From: an uncultured Lachnospiraceae bacterium
GTDB taxonomy: Bacteria; Bacillota; Clostridia; Lachnospirales; Lachnospiraceae
Assembly (NCBI GenBank): GCA_900548905.1
Contig: URMK01000001.1
Location: 248,001-312,000, forward strand
Direction: 5' to 3'
DNA length: 64,000 nucleotides
Part shown: piece after piece, positions 34,194-43,163 of the stretch
How the letters are laid out: the number at the start of each line of letters is the position of its first letter
How positions within the stretch are numbered: position 1 is the first letter of the stretch
The notes under the pieces: generated by a model
What the model was told of the DNA's origin: nothing
The model's database searches: none
What the model saw: only the letters and a program-made list of their open reading frames with translations
Translations under genes and position numbers: made by a program

Positions 34194-34730
34194 ATGTCAA
34201 AAGGCAAAGCGGTGGAAAACCGTGCGGAAGAGCTGCTTGCTCCCATTGCAGAAGCAAACGGGGTGGAAATCTACGATGTGGAGTATGTAAAGGAAGGCAG
34301 TGACTGGTATCTGAGGGCTTATATCGACAAGCCGGAGGGAGTGAATATCCAGGACTGTGAAAATGTGAGCAGGGCGCTTTCCGATAAGCTGGATGAAGAG
34401 GACTTTATAGAAGAAGCGTATATCCTGGAGGTGAGCAGCCCGGGGCTCGGAAGGGCTCTTAAGAAGGATAAACATCTTGAAAAAAGCCTGGGTAAGGAAG
34501 TGGAGCTGCGGCTTTATAAGCCCAGAGATAAACAGAAGGAATTTACAGGGATCCTGAAAGCGTTTGATGCCGGCAGCGTTACGATAGAAATGGAAGCGGA
34601 GCATTCCATGGAAGCTGAGCGTTCCACGGAAGCTGAGCGTTCCATGGAAGCTGAGCATTCCACGGAAGAGGAAGAAAAAGTTTTTGCAAGGTCCGAAATC
34701 GCGCTGATAAGGCTTGCATTAGATTTTTAA
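34194..34730 (+). CDS. rimP: Ribosome maturation factor RimP
   Basis: 178 residues. RimP helps mature the 30S subunit. N-terminal domain with LLAPIAEANGVEIYDVEYVKEG and EVSSPGLGRALKK, then a C-terminal SH3-like domain. In the loop between strands of that domain (about residues 133-160) four copies of an 18-bp DNA repeat add a charged run MEAEHS-MEAERS-TEAERS-MEAEHS. The final strand SEIALIRLALDF resumes normally, so the frame and fold are probably kept. First gene of the nusA-infB operon. Confidence 0.93.
   Translation: MSKGKAVENRAEELLAPIAEANGVEIYDVEYVKEGSDWYLRAYIDKPEGVNIQDCENVSRALSDKLDEEDFIEEAYILEVSSPGLGRALKKDKHLEKSLGKEVELRLYKPRDKQKEFTGILKAFDAGSVTIEMEAEHSMEAERSTEAERSMEAEHSTEEEEKVFARSEIALIRLALDF
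34590..34676 (+). repeat. 18-bp tandem repeat array inside rimP
   Basis: Four full units start at 34590, 34608, 34626 and 34644, and a decaying fifth starts at 34662. The first is ATGGAAGCGGAGCATTCC; the others differ at one to three positions. Read here as MEAEHS/MEAERS/TEAERS. It is the longest array of this family in the window. Confidence 0.9.
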
Positions 34731-34749
34731 TATTTTGGAGGTTGAAGCA

Positions 34750-36009
34750 ATGAATAAGGAATTAATGGAAGCGCTGGACATTCTGGAAAAAGAAAAAGAA
34801 ATCAGCAAAGAGACACTTTTTGAAGCGATTGAAAATTCTCTGCTTACAGCGTGCAAGAACCATTTTGGAAAAGCGGATAACGTAAAAGTGGAAATCGACC
34901 GGAAAACCTGTGATTTCCTTGTATATGCAGAAAAAGAGATTGTGGGGACACATGAGGAAGTGGAGGACGACTGCCTGCAGATAGCGCTGGAGGATGCGCT
35001 GGAGATTTCCAAAAGGGCAAAGGTGGGAGATGTCATCCATGTGGAAATCAAGTCCAAGGAATTCGGACGTATCGCCACCCAGAATGCGAAAAACGTCATC
35101 CTGCAGAAAATCAGGGAAGAAGAAAGAAGCGTAATTTACAACCAGTACTTTGAAAAAGAAAAAGATGTGGTTACCGGCGTGGTTCAGAGATATGTTGGTA
35201 AGAACATAAGCATTAATTTAGGGAAGGCCGATGCCCTTCTGAATGAAACCGAACAGGTGAAGGGAGAGGTTTTCAAGCCTACCGAACGCATTAAGGTATA
35301 TATCCTGGAAGTGAAAAACACCCCTAAAGGCCCCCGTATCCTGGTGAGCCGTACCCATCCTGAATTGGTAAAACGACTGTTTGAATCCGAGGTTACCGAG
35401 ATCAAAGACGGAACCGTTGAAATAAAAAGCATTGCCAGAGAGGCCGGAAGCCGTACGAAGATGGCCGTCTGGTCCAACAATCCCAACGTGGATGCTGTTG
35501 GAGCCTGCGTCGGTATGAACGGCGCCAGGGTAAATGCTATCGTGGATGAGCTGCGCGGCGAAAAAATTGATATTGTCAATTGGGATGAAAACCCCGGCAA
35601 TCTCATTCAGAACGCGCTTTCTCCTGCAAAGATTGTAGCAGTATTTGCGGATCCGGATGAAAAGACCGCAAAGGTGGTGGTTCCTGATTACCAGCTGTCA
35701 CTGGCAATTGGTAAAGAAGGGCAGAACGCCAGACTGGCTGCAAGGCTGACAGGTTATAAAATAGATATTAAGAGCGAGACGCAGGCCAAGGATGCTCCCG
35801 GCTTCCGGTACGAGGATTATCTGGATGATGATTACGACGAAGATGAGGAAGACTACGGGGAAGAGTATGAGGAAGGATTTGAGGACGGCGGCGAAGAGTT
35901 TTCTGAAGAAGGCGGCGAAGCCCCTGTGGAGGAAACCTTTGACGAGGAACTGGATGAGGAGCCTTCCGATGAGGATCTGACAGAGGATAACGGAGAGAAC
36001 AATGAATAA
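34750..36009 (+). CDS. nusA: Transcription termination/antitermination factor NusA
   Basis: 419 residues. N-terminal RNA-polymerase-binding domain, S1 domain around residues 130-200 (VVTGVVQRYVGKNISINLG), then two KH domains (VDAVGACVGMNGARV; LAIGKEGQNARLAARLTGYKIDI). A very acidic tail of about 75 residues, nearly all Asp/Glu/Tyr/Gly, replaces the acidic repeats of proteobacteria. TTGGAGG is just before the ATG at 34750. Its last 8 bases overlap ylxR. Confidence 0.95.
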   Translation: MNKELMEALDILEKEKEISKETLFEAIENSLLTACKNHFGKADNVKVEIDRKTCDFLVYAEKEIVGTHEEVEDDCLQIALEDALEISKRAKVGDVIHVEIKSKEFGRIATQNAKNVILQKIREEERSVIYNQYFEKEKDVVTGVVQRYVGKNISINLGKADALLNETEQVKGEVFKPTERIKVYILEVKNTPKGPRILVSRTHPELVKRLFESEVTEIKDGTVEIKSIAREAGSRTKMAVWSNNPNVDAVGACVGMNGARVNAIVDELRGEKIDIVNWDENPGNLIQNALSPAKIVAVFADPDEKTAKVVVPDYQLSLAIGKEGQNARLAARLTGYKIDIKSETQAKDAPGFRYEDYLDDDYDEDEEDYGEEYEEGFEDGGEEFSEEGGEAPVEETFDEELDEEPSDEDLTEDNGENNE

Positions 36010-36274
36010 GAAGGTTCCCATGAGGCAATGTGTAGGCTGCGGGGAGATGAAAGGCAAAAAAGAAATGATGCGGGTCTTAAGGACTGCTGAGGGAGACATT
36101 GTCCTCGACGTGACAGGTAAAAAAAATGGAAGAGGCGCCTATCTGTGCAAATCTGCTGAATGCCTGAAAAAGGCAAGGAAAAGCAAGGGATTGGAGCGCT
36201 CCTTTAAGATGAATATTCCAAATGAAGTTTATGACAGTCTGGAAAGGGAGTTTGAGGAGTTTGAAGCAGAATAA
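36002..36274 (+). CDS. rnpM: YlxR family RNA-binding protein (RNase P modulator RnpM)
   Basis: 90 residues with the DUF448 signature: PMRQCVGCGEMKGKKEMMR near the N terminus and GRGAYLCKSAECLKKARK. YlxR/RnpM has been described as an RNase P RNA-binding modulator in B. subtilis. The gene overlaps nusA by 8 bases and the next gene by 14, in the usual nusA-ylxR-ylxQ-infB order. Confidence 0.9.
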   Translation: MNKKVPMRQCVGCGEMKGKKEMMRVLRTAEGDIVLDVTGKKNGRGAYLCKSAECLKKARKSKGLERSFKMNIPNEVYDSLEREFEEFEAE

Positions 36275-36572
36275 GATTTTATCCATGCTTGGGCTTGCAA
36301 CCCGTGCGGCCAAGGTGGTCAGCGGCGAATTTATGACGGAGAAAGCCGTCAAATCCGGTGCGGCCCGCCTGGTGATAGTGGGAAACGATGCCTCCGACAA
36401 CACAAAGAAGAATTTCCGGAATATGTGCGAGTACTATCATGTGCCGTTCTACCTCTGCGAGACCAAAGAGGCGCTGGGACACGCGATGGGAAAGGAAATG
36501 AGGGCATCCCTGGCGGTAACAGATGACGGGTTTGCCAAAAGCCTAATCGGACATTTGGAAGAAGCCAAGTAG
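36261..36572 (+). CDS. L7Ae/L30e-family ribosomal-like protein YlxQ
   Basis: 103 residues. The start is probably TTG at 36261, giving LKQNKILSMLGLATRAAKVVSGE, which matches the usual YlxQ N terminus; GAGGAG lies directly before it. ATG 36285 is an alternative. The L7Ae fold binds kink-turn RNA. Conserved ARLVIVGNDASDNTKK segment present. It overlaps ylxR and lies 15 bases before infB. Confidence 0.85.
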   Translation: MKQNKILSMLGLATRAAKVVSGEFMTEKAVKSGAARLVIVGNDASDNTKKNFRNMCEYYHVPFYLCETKEALGHAMGKEMRASLAVTDDGFAKSLIGHLEEAK

Positions 36573-36586
36573 ACGGAGGTAACAGC

Positions 36587-39500
36587 ATGGCAAAAACGAA
36601 AATATTTGAACTTGCAAAAGAGTTGGATATACACAGTAAAGATATTCTTGCATTTCTGCAGGGCAAAGGTGTGGAGGCGAAAGCCGCCCAAAGTTCTGTG
36701 GAAGAAGATGCAGCAGTGATGGTAAAGAAACATTTTGGTAAAAGCGAAGGAGAAAAACGCATAGTGGAAGATGCATCCATGAAGACGACAGGCGTTACGC
36801 CGGAAAAGAAAACAGAAAGCACACAGAGCGGCAGTCATGAAAAGCCCCAGGAGCATGCGCCGGCAGCACCCCAGTCCCATGAGGCCGGTGCCGACGGAAA
36901 AGAAAAATCAGGAGATGCGCCTGTAAAGAAAAAGAAAAACATTATTTTTGTGAGCAATCCCCATAACAGCAAAATGCAGTCCGGCGGCCAGAGACAGCCA
37001 CAGGGCGGGAATAAAGGCGGAGCAGCTGGAAATACTGGAGACAGAAGGGGCGGAGGCGGACACTCCTCCAATAATAACGGCGGCAGAGGCGGCGCAGGCG
37101 GCGCTTCCTATGGAAACCGCGGAAATAACAACGCGGGAGCAGCAGGAAGGCCGTCCGGAAACCGTCAGAACGGCAACCAGAACCGTTCTTCCGGAAGGAT
37201 CGGTTTTGAACAGCCTAAGCTGATTAAGCCCCTTACCAAACCTTCCCAGCCCCAGATGCCGGATGAAAGGCTGGAAGAGCAGCGCAGGCGCGCCGAGGCG
37301 GCGGAAAGAGCTGCAAGGGAACAGAAGGCAAGAGAAGAAAAAGCAGCCGCGGAAAGAGCGGCAAGGGCCGAGCGGAATGAAAACAGGAATGATACAAGGC
37401 CGGAAAGAACGGCGGACAACAGGCAGGATAGGCCGCAGGGAAACCGCCCGTCAAACGAAGGCAGAACGAACAGCTATTCGGACAGGACACAATCCAGAGG
37501 ACCCAGGACAGACAGGCCGCAGGGCAGCCGTCCGGATGCAAGGGGACCGAGAAACGACAGGCCCCAGGGAAGACCCGGCGAAGGACAGAGCCGTCCCGGC
37601 TATGGCGGCGGCCAGAGGCCTGGCCAGGGCTTTAACCGTAATGCGAACAGCGGCCGTCCTGGTGCAAACAGCGGCCGTCCTGGCGGAAATGGTGACCGTC
37701 CTCAGGGAGACCGTACGCAGGGTGCGGGACGAGGGACGGACAATAAATTCAGAAAGCCTGTTCCGGGCAAAGGCTTTGTTCCGGAAAGCCCCATTAAAGA
37801 AGGGGAGAAGCACAGGGATGAAGAAAAGCGCCGCAGCAGCCAGGAAAGAGATAAACGTTCCAAAAAGGATCTTATCTACGAAGAGGACGGCGCAGCAAAG
37901 AACAAACTGAAAAACAAGCCCGGCAGATTTATCAAGCCCGAACCTGTCAAAGAAGAGGTACAGGAGGAGCAGATTAAGGTAATTACCGTGCCGGAAACCA
38001 TTACCATCAAGGAATTGGCGGAAAAAATGAAGCTGCAGCCTGCTGCAATCATTAAGAAGCTGTTCCTGGAAGGCAAAATCGTAACCCTCAACCAGGAAAT
38101 TGCCTACGAAGATGCCGAAAATATTGCCATCGACTATGATATTATCTGTGAAAGAGAAATCAAGGTGGATGTGATTGAAGAACTGCTGAAAGAAGATGAG
38201 GAAAACGAAGACGATATGATCTCCAGACCGCCGGTTATCTGTGTAATGGGTCATGTCGATCACGGTAAAACCTCCCTTCTTGACGCTATCCGCAAAACCA
38301 ATGTAACAGACAGGGAAGCGGGCGGAATCACCCAGCATATCGGCGCTTATACCGTGCAGATAAACGGGCAGAAGATTACCTTCCTGGATACTCCCGGACA
38401 TGAAGCGTTTACCGCTATGCGTATGCGCGGCGCCAATTCCACGGATATCGCTGTTCTGGTAGTGGCGGCGGATGACGGCGTAATGCCCCAGACCGTAGAG
38501 GCCATTAACCATGCCAAGGCGGCGGGGATTGAAATTATTGTTGCCGTTAATAAAATGGATAAACCCAATGCAAATATTGACAGAGTGAAACAGGAACTGG
38601 CAGAATATGAACTCATCCCGGAAGAATGGGGCGGAAGCACCGTATTTGCCCAGGTATCTGCCAAGACAGGAGAAGGCATCAGCCAGCTGCTGGAAATGAT
38701 TCTGCTGACCTCAGAAATCATGGAACTGAAAGCCAACCCCAACAGACAGGCAAGAGGCCTTGTTATCGAAGCGGAGCTGGATAAGGGCCGCGGGCCGGTG
38801 GCAACCGTGCTGGTACAGAAGGGTACCCTCCATGTGGGCGACTTTATTTCCGCAGGGGCATGCCATGGTAAAGTAAGGGCGATGATAGACGATAAGGGCA
38901 GAAGGGCAAAAGAAGCAGGACCCTCCACTCCTGTGGAAATCCTGGGACTTTCCGATGTGCCCAATGCAGGAGAAGTATTCCTGTCCCATGAGAATGATAA
39001 AGAAGCCCGCACCTATGCGGAAACCTTTATTGCACAGAATAAAGAAAAGAAACTGGAAGAAACGAAAGCCAAGATGTCTCTGGATGATCTGTTCAGCCAG
39101 ATCCAGGAAGGCAATCTGAAAGAGCTTAACCTGATCATCAAGGCGGATGTACAGGGCAGCGTGGAGGCCGTAAAACAGAGCCTTCTGAAACTTACCAATG
39201 AAGAAGTGGTGGTGAAATGCATCCACGGCGGTGTCGGTGCCATCAATGAATCCGACGTTACCCTGGCGGCAACCTCCAATGCCATTATTATCGGCTTTAA
39301 CGTACGCCCGGATGCTACGGCCAAGGCTACCGCCGAGAGAGAAGGCGTGGATATCCGCCTCTACAGAGTTATTTACCAGGCTATCGAGGATATTGAAGCG
39401 GCAATGAAAGGTATGCTGGATCCCGTATTCGAGGAGAAGGTTATCGGACACGCGGAGGTACGCCAGATTTTCAAGGCTTCCGCAGTGGGAAATATTGCCG

Positions 39501-39724
39501 GCGCTTATGTGCTTGACGGTGAGTTCAAGAGAGATTGCAAGGTGAGGATTACCAGAGACAAGGATCAGATTTATGAAGGTACTCTGGCAAGTCTCAAACG
39601 TTTCAAAGATGATGTCAAGGAAGTCCGTTCCGGCTATGAATGCGGTCTTGTATTCGACGGCTTTGATCAGATTCAGGAAGGCGATATCGTGGAAGCCTAC
39701 ATTATGGTGGAGGTTCCCAGGTAA
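36587..39724 (+). CDS. infB: Translation initiation factor IF-2
   Basis: 1045 residues, long for IF-2. An N-terminal helix-forming IF2-N motif (MAKTKIFELAKELD) is followed by a disordered Gly/Asn/Arg/Pro/Gln-rich region (about 75-440) with many RPQG, GNR and SGRPG repeats. A second IF2-N segment follows (about 465-515). Then the GTPase G domain (GHVDHGKTSLLD, DTPGHEAF, NKMDKP) and domains II-IV that bind fMet-tRNA. It delivers initiator tRNA to the 30S subunit. Confidence 0.97.
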   Translation: MAKTKIFELAKELDIHSKDILAFLQGKGVEAKAAQSSVEEDAAVMVKKHFGKSEGEKRIVEDASMKTTGVTPEKKTESTQSGSHEKPQEHAPAAPQSHEAGADGKEKSGDAPVKKKKNIIFVSNPHNSKMQSGGQRQPQGGNKGGAAGNTGDRRGGGGHSSNNNGGRGGAGGASYGNRGNNNAGAAGRPSGNRQNGNQNRSSGRIGFEQPKLIKPLTKPSQPQMPDERLEEQRRRAEAAERAAREQKAREEKAAAERAARAERNENRNDTRPERTADNRQDRPQGNRPSNEGRTNSYSDRTQSRGPRTDRPQGSRPDARGPRNDRPQGRPGEGQSRPGYGGGQRPGQGFNRNANSGRPGANSGRPGGNGDRPQGDRTQGAGRGTDNKFRKPVPGKGFVPESPIKEGEKHRDEEKRRSSQERDKRSKKDLIYEEDGAAKNKLKNKPGRFIKPEPVKEEVQEEQIKVITVPETITIKELAEKMKLQPAAIIKKLFLEGKIVTLNQEIAYEDAENIAIDYDIICEREIKVDVIEELLKEDEENEDDMISRPPVICVMGHVDHGKTSLLDAIRKTNVTDREAGGITQHIGAYTVQINGQKITFLDTPGHEAFTAMRMRGANSTDIAVLVVAADDGVMPQTVEAINHAKAAGIEIIVAVNKMDKPNANIDRVKQELAEYELIPEEWGGSTVFAQVSAKTGEGISQLLEMILLTSEIMELKANPNRQARGLVIEAELDKGRGPVATVLVQKGTLHVGDFISAGACHGKVRAMIDDKGRRAKEAGPSTPVEILGLSDVPNAGEVFLSHENDKEARTYAETFIAQNKEKKLEETKAKMSLDDLFSQIQEGNLKELNLIIKADVQGSVEAVKQSLLKLTNEEVVVKCIHGGVGAINESDVTLAATSNAIIIGFNVRPDATAKATAEREGVDIRLYRVIYQAIEDIEAAMKGMLDPVFEEKVIGHAEVRQIFKASAVGNIAGAYVLDGEFKRDCKVRITRDKDQIYEGTLASLKRFKDDVKEVRSGYECGLVFDGFDQIQEGDIVEAYIMVEVPR

Positions 39725-39771
39725 GAGCCGGCCTGTCTGCCGGAGGGCAGCCCTTACAGGTAGGAGTTGCT

Positions 39772-40149
39772 ATGAAAAAAAACAGTGTAAAGAATACCCG
39801 GATTAATACGGAAGTGCAGAAGGTACTTGCCGAAACAATCCGGGGGGAAATAAAGGATCCCCGGATTGCCCCCCTCACCTCCGTGGTGGCGGTGGAGGTG
39901 TCCCCGGATTTAAAGACGTGCAAGGCATGGATCAGTGTTCTGGGTGACGAAGATGCCCGGAAGGAAACGCTGGCTGGCTTAAGAAGCGCCTCCGGCTTTA
40001 TTAAAAGCAGGCTGGCAAAGGAAATCAATCTGCGGATCACACCGGAAATCCAGTTTATCATGGATCAGTCCATAGCCTATGGTGTAAACATGTCCCATAA
40101 GATTGACGAGGTGATGGGCGGACAGGATGCGGGTTCCAAAGAGGAATGA
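39772..40149 (+). CDS. rbfA: Ribosome-binding factor A
   Basis: 125 residues, a KH-like 30S assembly and cold-adaptation factor. Family blocks RINTEVQKVLAETIRGEIKDPRI and SPDLKTCKAWISV are present. The operon position infB-rbfA-nrnA-truB is standard for Firmicutes. RBS TAGGAG lies before the ATG. Confidence 0.94.
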   Translation: MKKNSVKNTRINTEVQKVLAETIRGEIKDPRIAPLTSVVAVEVSPDLKTCKAWISVLGDEDARKETLAGLRSASGFIKSRLAKEINLRITPEIQFIMDQSIAYGVNMSHKIDEVMGGQDAGSKEE

Positions 40150-40182
40150 GCGTCCCTTGCCTCTTTAGCGGGGAGGATTACT

Positions 40183-41142
40183 ATGAAGCTTTTGGAAGAA
40201 TGTAAACAGGCGGAGAGAATCGGTATCAGCGGACATATCCGGCCGGACGGAGACTGCATTGGTTCCTGCATGGGCCTTTACCTTTATTTGAAAAAGGTAA
40301 GGCCGGATGCGGATATCCATGTTTTCCTGGAAAAGCCGGCCGATATATTCCGCTGTATCCGCGGTGTGGAAGAGATAGACAGTGATTTTGGAAACCAGGA
40401 GACGTTTGATGTGTTCTTCTGTCTTGATACCGCCGCAGACCGCCTGGGGGGAGCAGAAGAGTATTTCCATGCGGCAGCCAAAAAAATAAATATCGATCAC
40501 CATGTGAGCAATAAAGGCTGCGGGGATGTGAACTATGTGATACCGGAAGCCAGTTCCACCAGTGAACTGATCTACAATCTGATTGACGGGGATCAGCTGG
40601 ACGGGGAGATAGCCAAAGCATTGTATATCGGCATCATCCACGACACCGGAGTGTTCCAGTATTCCAATACATCCCCGGAAACGCTGCAGGCGGCGGCGCG
40701 TCTGATATCCTTCGGGTTTGATTTCAGCCGTCTGATTGAAGAAACCTTTTATGAGAAAACGTACCTGCAGACGCAGATCCTGGGGCGTGCCCTTCTGGAA
40801 AGCATCCGTTTTATGGATGGAAAATGCGTGGTGAGCGTGCTGGATAAAAAGACCATGGAATTTTACGGCGCCTCTTCCCAGGATCTGGAAGGCATTGTCA
40901 GCCAGCTGCGCAGCATAAAGGGTGTGGAATGTGCTGTATTCATGTATCAGACAGGGGGTTTGGAATATAAGGTCAGCATGCGTTCCGGCGGACGGATCAA
41001 TGTTTCCCGGATCGCTTCCTATTTCGGCGGAGGCGGCCATGTGAGGGCGGCGGGCTGTACCATGAACGGAACCAGCCACGATGTGATCAATAACCTTTCC
41101 TTACATATCGAAAAACAATTTATTGAGGAGCAGGACACATGA
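40183..41142 (+). CDS. nrnA: DHH/DHHA1 phosphoesterase, NrnA-like (oligoribonuclease / pAp phosphatase)
   Basis: 319 residues. Metal-binding motifs: GHIRPDGDCIGS near the N terminus, CLDTAA, and NIDHHVSN (the DHH motif), then the C-terminal DHHA1 domain with FGGGGHVRAAG. NrnA degrades nano-RNAs and pAp in Firmicutes. The gene overlaps truB by four bases (ATGA). RBS GGGGAGGA is clear. Confidence 0.9.
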   Translation: MKLLEECKQAERIGISGHIRPDGDCIGSCMGLYLYLKKVRPDADIHVFLEKPADIFRCIRGVEEIDSDFGNQETFDVFFCLDTAADRLGGAEEYFHAAAKKINIDHHVSNKGCGDVNYVIPEASSTSELIYNLIDGDQLDGEIAKALYIGIIHDTGVFQYSNTSPETLQAAARLISFGFDFSRLIEETFYEKTYLQTQILGRALLESIRFMDGKCVVSVLDKKTMEFYGASSQDLEGIVSQLRSIKGVECAVFMYQTGGLEYKVSMRSGGRINVSRIASYFGGGGHVRAAGCTMNGTSHDVINNLSLHIEKQFIEEQDT

Positions 41143-42035
41143 TAAACGGCATTCTGAATGTCTATAAAGAAGCGGGCTATACCTCCCACGATGTGGTGGC
41201 AAAGCTGCGCGGCATATGCAGGCAGAAGAAAATCGGCCATACAGGTACCCTGGATCCGGATGCGGTCGGGGTACTTCCTGTTTGTCTGGGAAATGCCACC
41301 AGGCTTTGCGATATGCTTACGGATAAAAGCAAGGAATACGAAGCGGTGCTCCTTCTGGGGAAGGTGACGGATACCCAGGATATTTCAGGAAAGGTTCTGG
41401 AGGAGCATCCGGTGCCCGCAGAAGAAGAAAAGGCTGTGGAGGCCGTCCTTTCTTTTCTGGGAACATATGAGCAGATACCTCCCATGTACTCGGCATTGAA
41501 GGTGAACGGGAAAAAACTCTATGAGCTTGCCCGGGCCGGGAAAGAAGTGGAACGGGCGGGGCGCCCGGTGGAAATCAGACAGATAGAAATCCTTTCCGTG
41601 GCGCTTCCCGAGATAACCTTCCGGGTGGTATGCTCCAAAGGAACTTATATCCGCACCCTCTGCCATGATATCGGCAGAAAACTGGGCTGCGGGGGAACCA
41701 TGAAAAGCCTGAAGCGGACGAGAGTGGGAATATTTACTATAGACAATGCTCTGCGGCTTGATGAACTGGAAAAGCTTGCCCATGAGGACAGGCTGGAGGA
41801 ACAGGTAATTCCGGTGGAGGCCATGTTTGCGGAGCTGCCTTCGGTCATAATACAGGATACCTTCCGCCGTCTGCTGGAAAACGGAAATGCTTTCTATCCC
41901 AATCAGATCCGGGAAGAAAGGGAAGCGGTTGACGGCGTCCGGGTGAAAGTGTATGATATGGAAGGACGTTTTTATGGAATTTTTGCCTATTCGGATGAAA
42001 AAGGACGGTATCAACCGGTAAAGATGTTTTTATAA
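41139..42035 (+). CDS. truB: tRNA pseudouridine-55 synthase
   Basis: 298 residues. It makes pseudouridine 55 in the T loop of tRNAs. Catalytic Asp is in GTLDPDAVGVLP; other family motifs are KVNGKKLYELARAG and CSKGTYIRTLCHDIG. There is a normal C-terminal PUA-like extension. Translationally coupled to nrnA. Confidence 0.95.
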   Translation: MINGILNVYKEAGYTSHDVVAKLRGICRQKKIGHTGTLDPDAVGVLPVCLGNATRLCDMLTDKSKEYEAVLLLGKVTDTQDISGKVLEEHPVPAEEEKAVEAVLSFLGTYEQIPPMYSALKVNGKKLYELARAGKEVERAGRPVEIRQIEILSVALPEITFRVVCSKGTYIRTLCHDIGRKLGCGGTMKSLKRTRVGIFTIDNALRLDELEKLAHEDRLEEQVIPVEAMFAELPSVIIQDTFRRLLENGNAFYPNQIREEREAVDGVRVKVYDMEGRFYGIFAYSDEKGRYQPVKMFL

Positions 42036-42065
42036 GAGAAATGATACCAGGCGTGGATTAAAAGA

Positions 42066-43010
42066 ATGCAGATTATAGCAGGAACGACAGAATTTAAATG
42101 GGAACAGCATACGGCGGTGGCAATCGGGAAATTCGACGGAATCCACCAGGGGCACAGGAAGCTTCTGGCCCAGATTGTCAAGGCAAAGGAGGACGGGCTT
42201 GCGGCCACGGTGTTCACCTTTGATCCGCCGCCTTCTGTTTTTTTCTCGGGGAAACCCCAGGCGGAGCTCACTACAAAAGAAGAAAAAAGACGGGTGTTTG
42301 AGCGGATGGGAGTCGATCTGCTCATCGAATTTCCCATGAATGCACAGACGGCTGCCATGCCGCCGGAGACCTTTGTAAGCCGGGTGCTTCATGAGCAGCT
42401 GGGGGCCCGGTTCATAGCTGCCGGTACGGATCTTTCCTTTGGGGACAGAGGAAAAGGAGACTGGCACCTGTTAAAAGCCATGGCGGAAAAAATGGGCTAT
42501 CAGGTACAGGTGATCGATAAAATCATGTATGGAAGCCGGGAGATCAGTTCCACCTTTGTCAGGGAAGAGATTCTGAAGGGGAATATGGAACTGGCGGAAA
42601 AGCTTCTGGGAGCACCCTTCGGGGTGTCCGGAACCGTAAAGCACGGGAAAAGGCTGGGCAGGACGCTGGGTATGCCTACGGTAAACCTCCTGCCTCCCAG
42701 AGATAAGCTTCTTCCCCCGAAGGGGGTGTACCTCTCCCATGTTTGCGTCGGAGGAATCCGTCATAAGGGAATTACCAATATCGGCTGCAGGCCCACCGTG
42801 AGTAACAGCGGCCAGATGAGTGTGGAAACATACCTTTATGATTTTGATGAAGAGATTTACGGGGAGTATGTGGAAGTATCCCTTCTTTCTTTCTGCCGCC
42901 CGGAAAAAAAGTTTTCCGGTGTGGAAGAATTAAAAGAAAATATGGCCCGTGATATCGATGCGGGCAGGAAGTATTGGGAAAGCCGGAAAGCTGTCCGCTC
43001 CCTATTTTGA
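42066..43010 (+). CDS. ribF: Bifunctional riboflavin kinase / FAD synthetase
   Basis: 314 residues. N-terminal FAD synthetase (nucleotidyltransferase) with KFDGIHQGHRKLL and C-terminal flavokinase with GRTLGMPTVNLLPP and the NIGCRPTV segment. It makes FMN and FAD from riboflavin. Last gene of the rimP-nusA-infB operon. No FMN riboswitch is seen in the 30-base gap upstream. Confidence 0.95.
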   Translation: MQIIAGTTEFKWEQHTAVAIGKFDGIHQGHRKLLAQIVKAKEDGLAATVFTFDPPPSVFFSGKPQAELTTKEEKRRVFERMGVDLLIEFPMNAQTAAMPPETFVSRVLHEQLGARFIAAGTDLSFGDRGKGDWHLLKAMAEKMGYQVQVIDKIMYGSREISSTFVREEILKGNMELAEKLLGAPFGVSGTVKHGKRLGRTLGMPTVNLLPPRDKLLPPKGVYLSHVCVGGIRHKGITNIGCRPTVSNSGQMSVETYLYDFDEEIYGEYVEVSLLSFCRPEKKFSGVEELKENMARDIDAGRKYWESRKAVRSLF

Positions 43011-43060
43011 CAAAATTCTTTATTTTACTTGTATCTTTCTTAAGAATCCCTTAAAATATA

Positions 43061-43077
43061 TGTAAAGTGTGTGTAAA
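43061..43077. promoter_or_regulatory. Paired TGTAAA box (PhoP- or WalR-like) upstream of the Na/Pi transporter
   Basis: TGTAAA-GTGTG-TGTAAA. This equals the WalR consensus TGTWAH-N5-TGTWAH. On the minus strand it reads TTTACA-N5-TTTACA, like PhoP boxes (TTWACA repeats). A further TGTAAA lies at 43101. It sits where the -35 of a TATATT (43096-43101) promoter would be. Confidence 0.5.
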
Positions 43078-43105
43078 TAAAATGCAAAATCTATGTATAT
43101 TGTAA

Positions 43106-43143
43106 ACCCTGGAGAAAAGGCCGAAAGGCCTTTTTCGCAGGGT
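43106..43143 (+). other. Leader hairpin before the Na/Pi transporter
   Basis: ACCCTGGAGAAAAGGCC pairs with GGCCTTTTTCGCAGGGT around a GAAA tetraloop: 17 positions with two mismatches. It ends 20 bases before the ATG and overlaps the ribosome-site region (GGGAAGG at 43143). It could act on mRNA stability or translation. Confidence 0.55.
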
Positions 43144-43163
43144 GGGAAGGAATCAGACGAAAG

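Noticed and set aside
34590..34676. CRISPR array
   Set aside because: The 18-bp units are directly adjacent with no spacers, and no cas gene is present anywhere in the window.
42036..42065. FMN riboswitch before ribF
   Set aside because: The gap is only 30 bases and the gene is inside an operon; no aptamer can fit.
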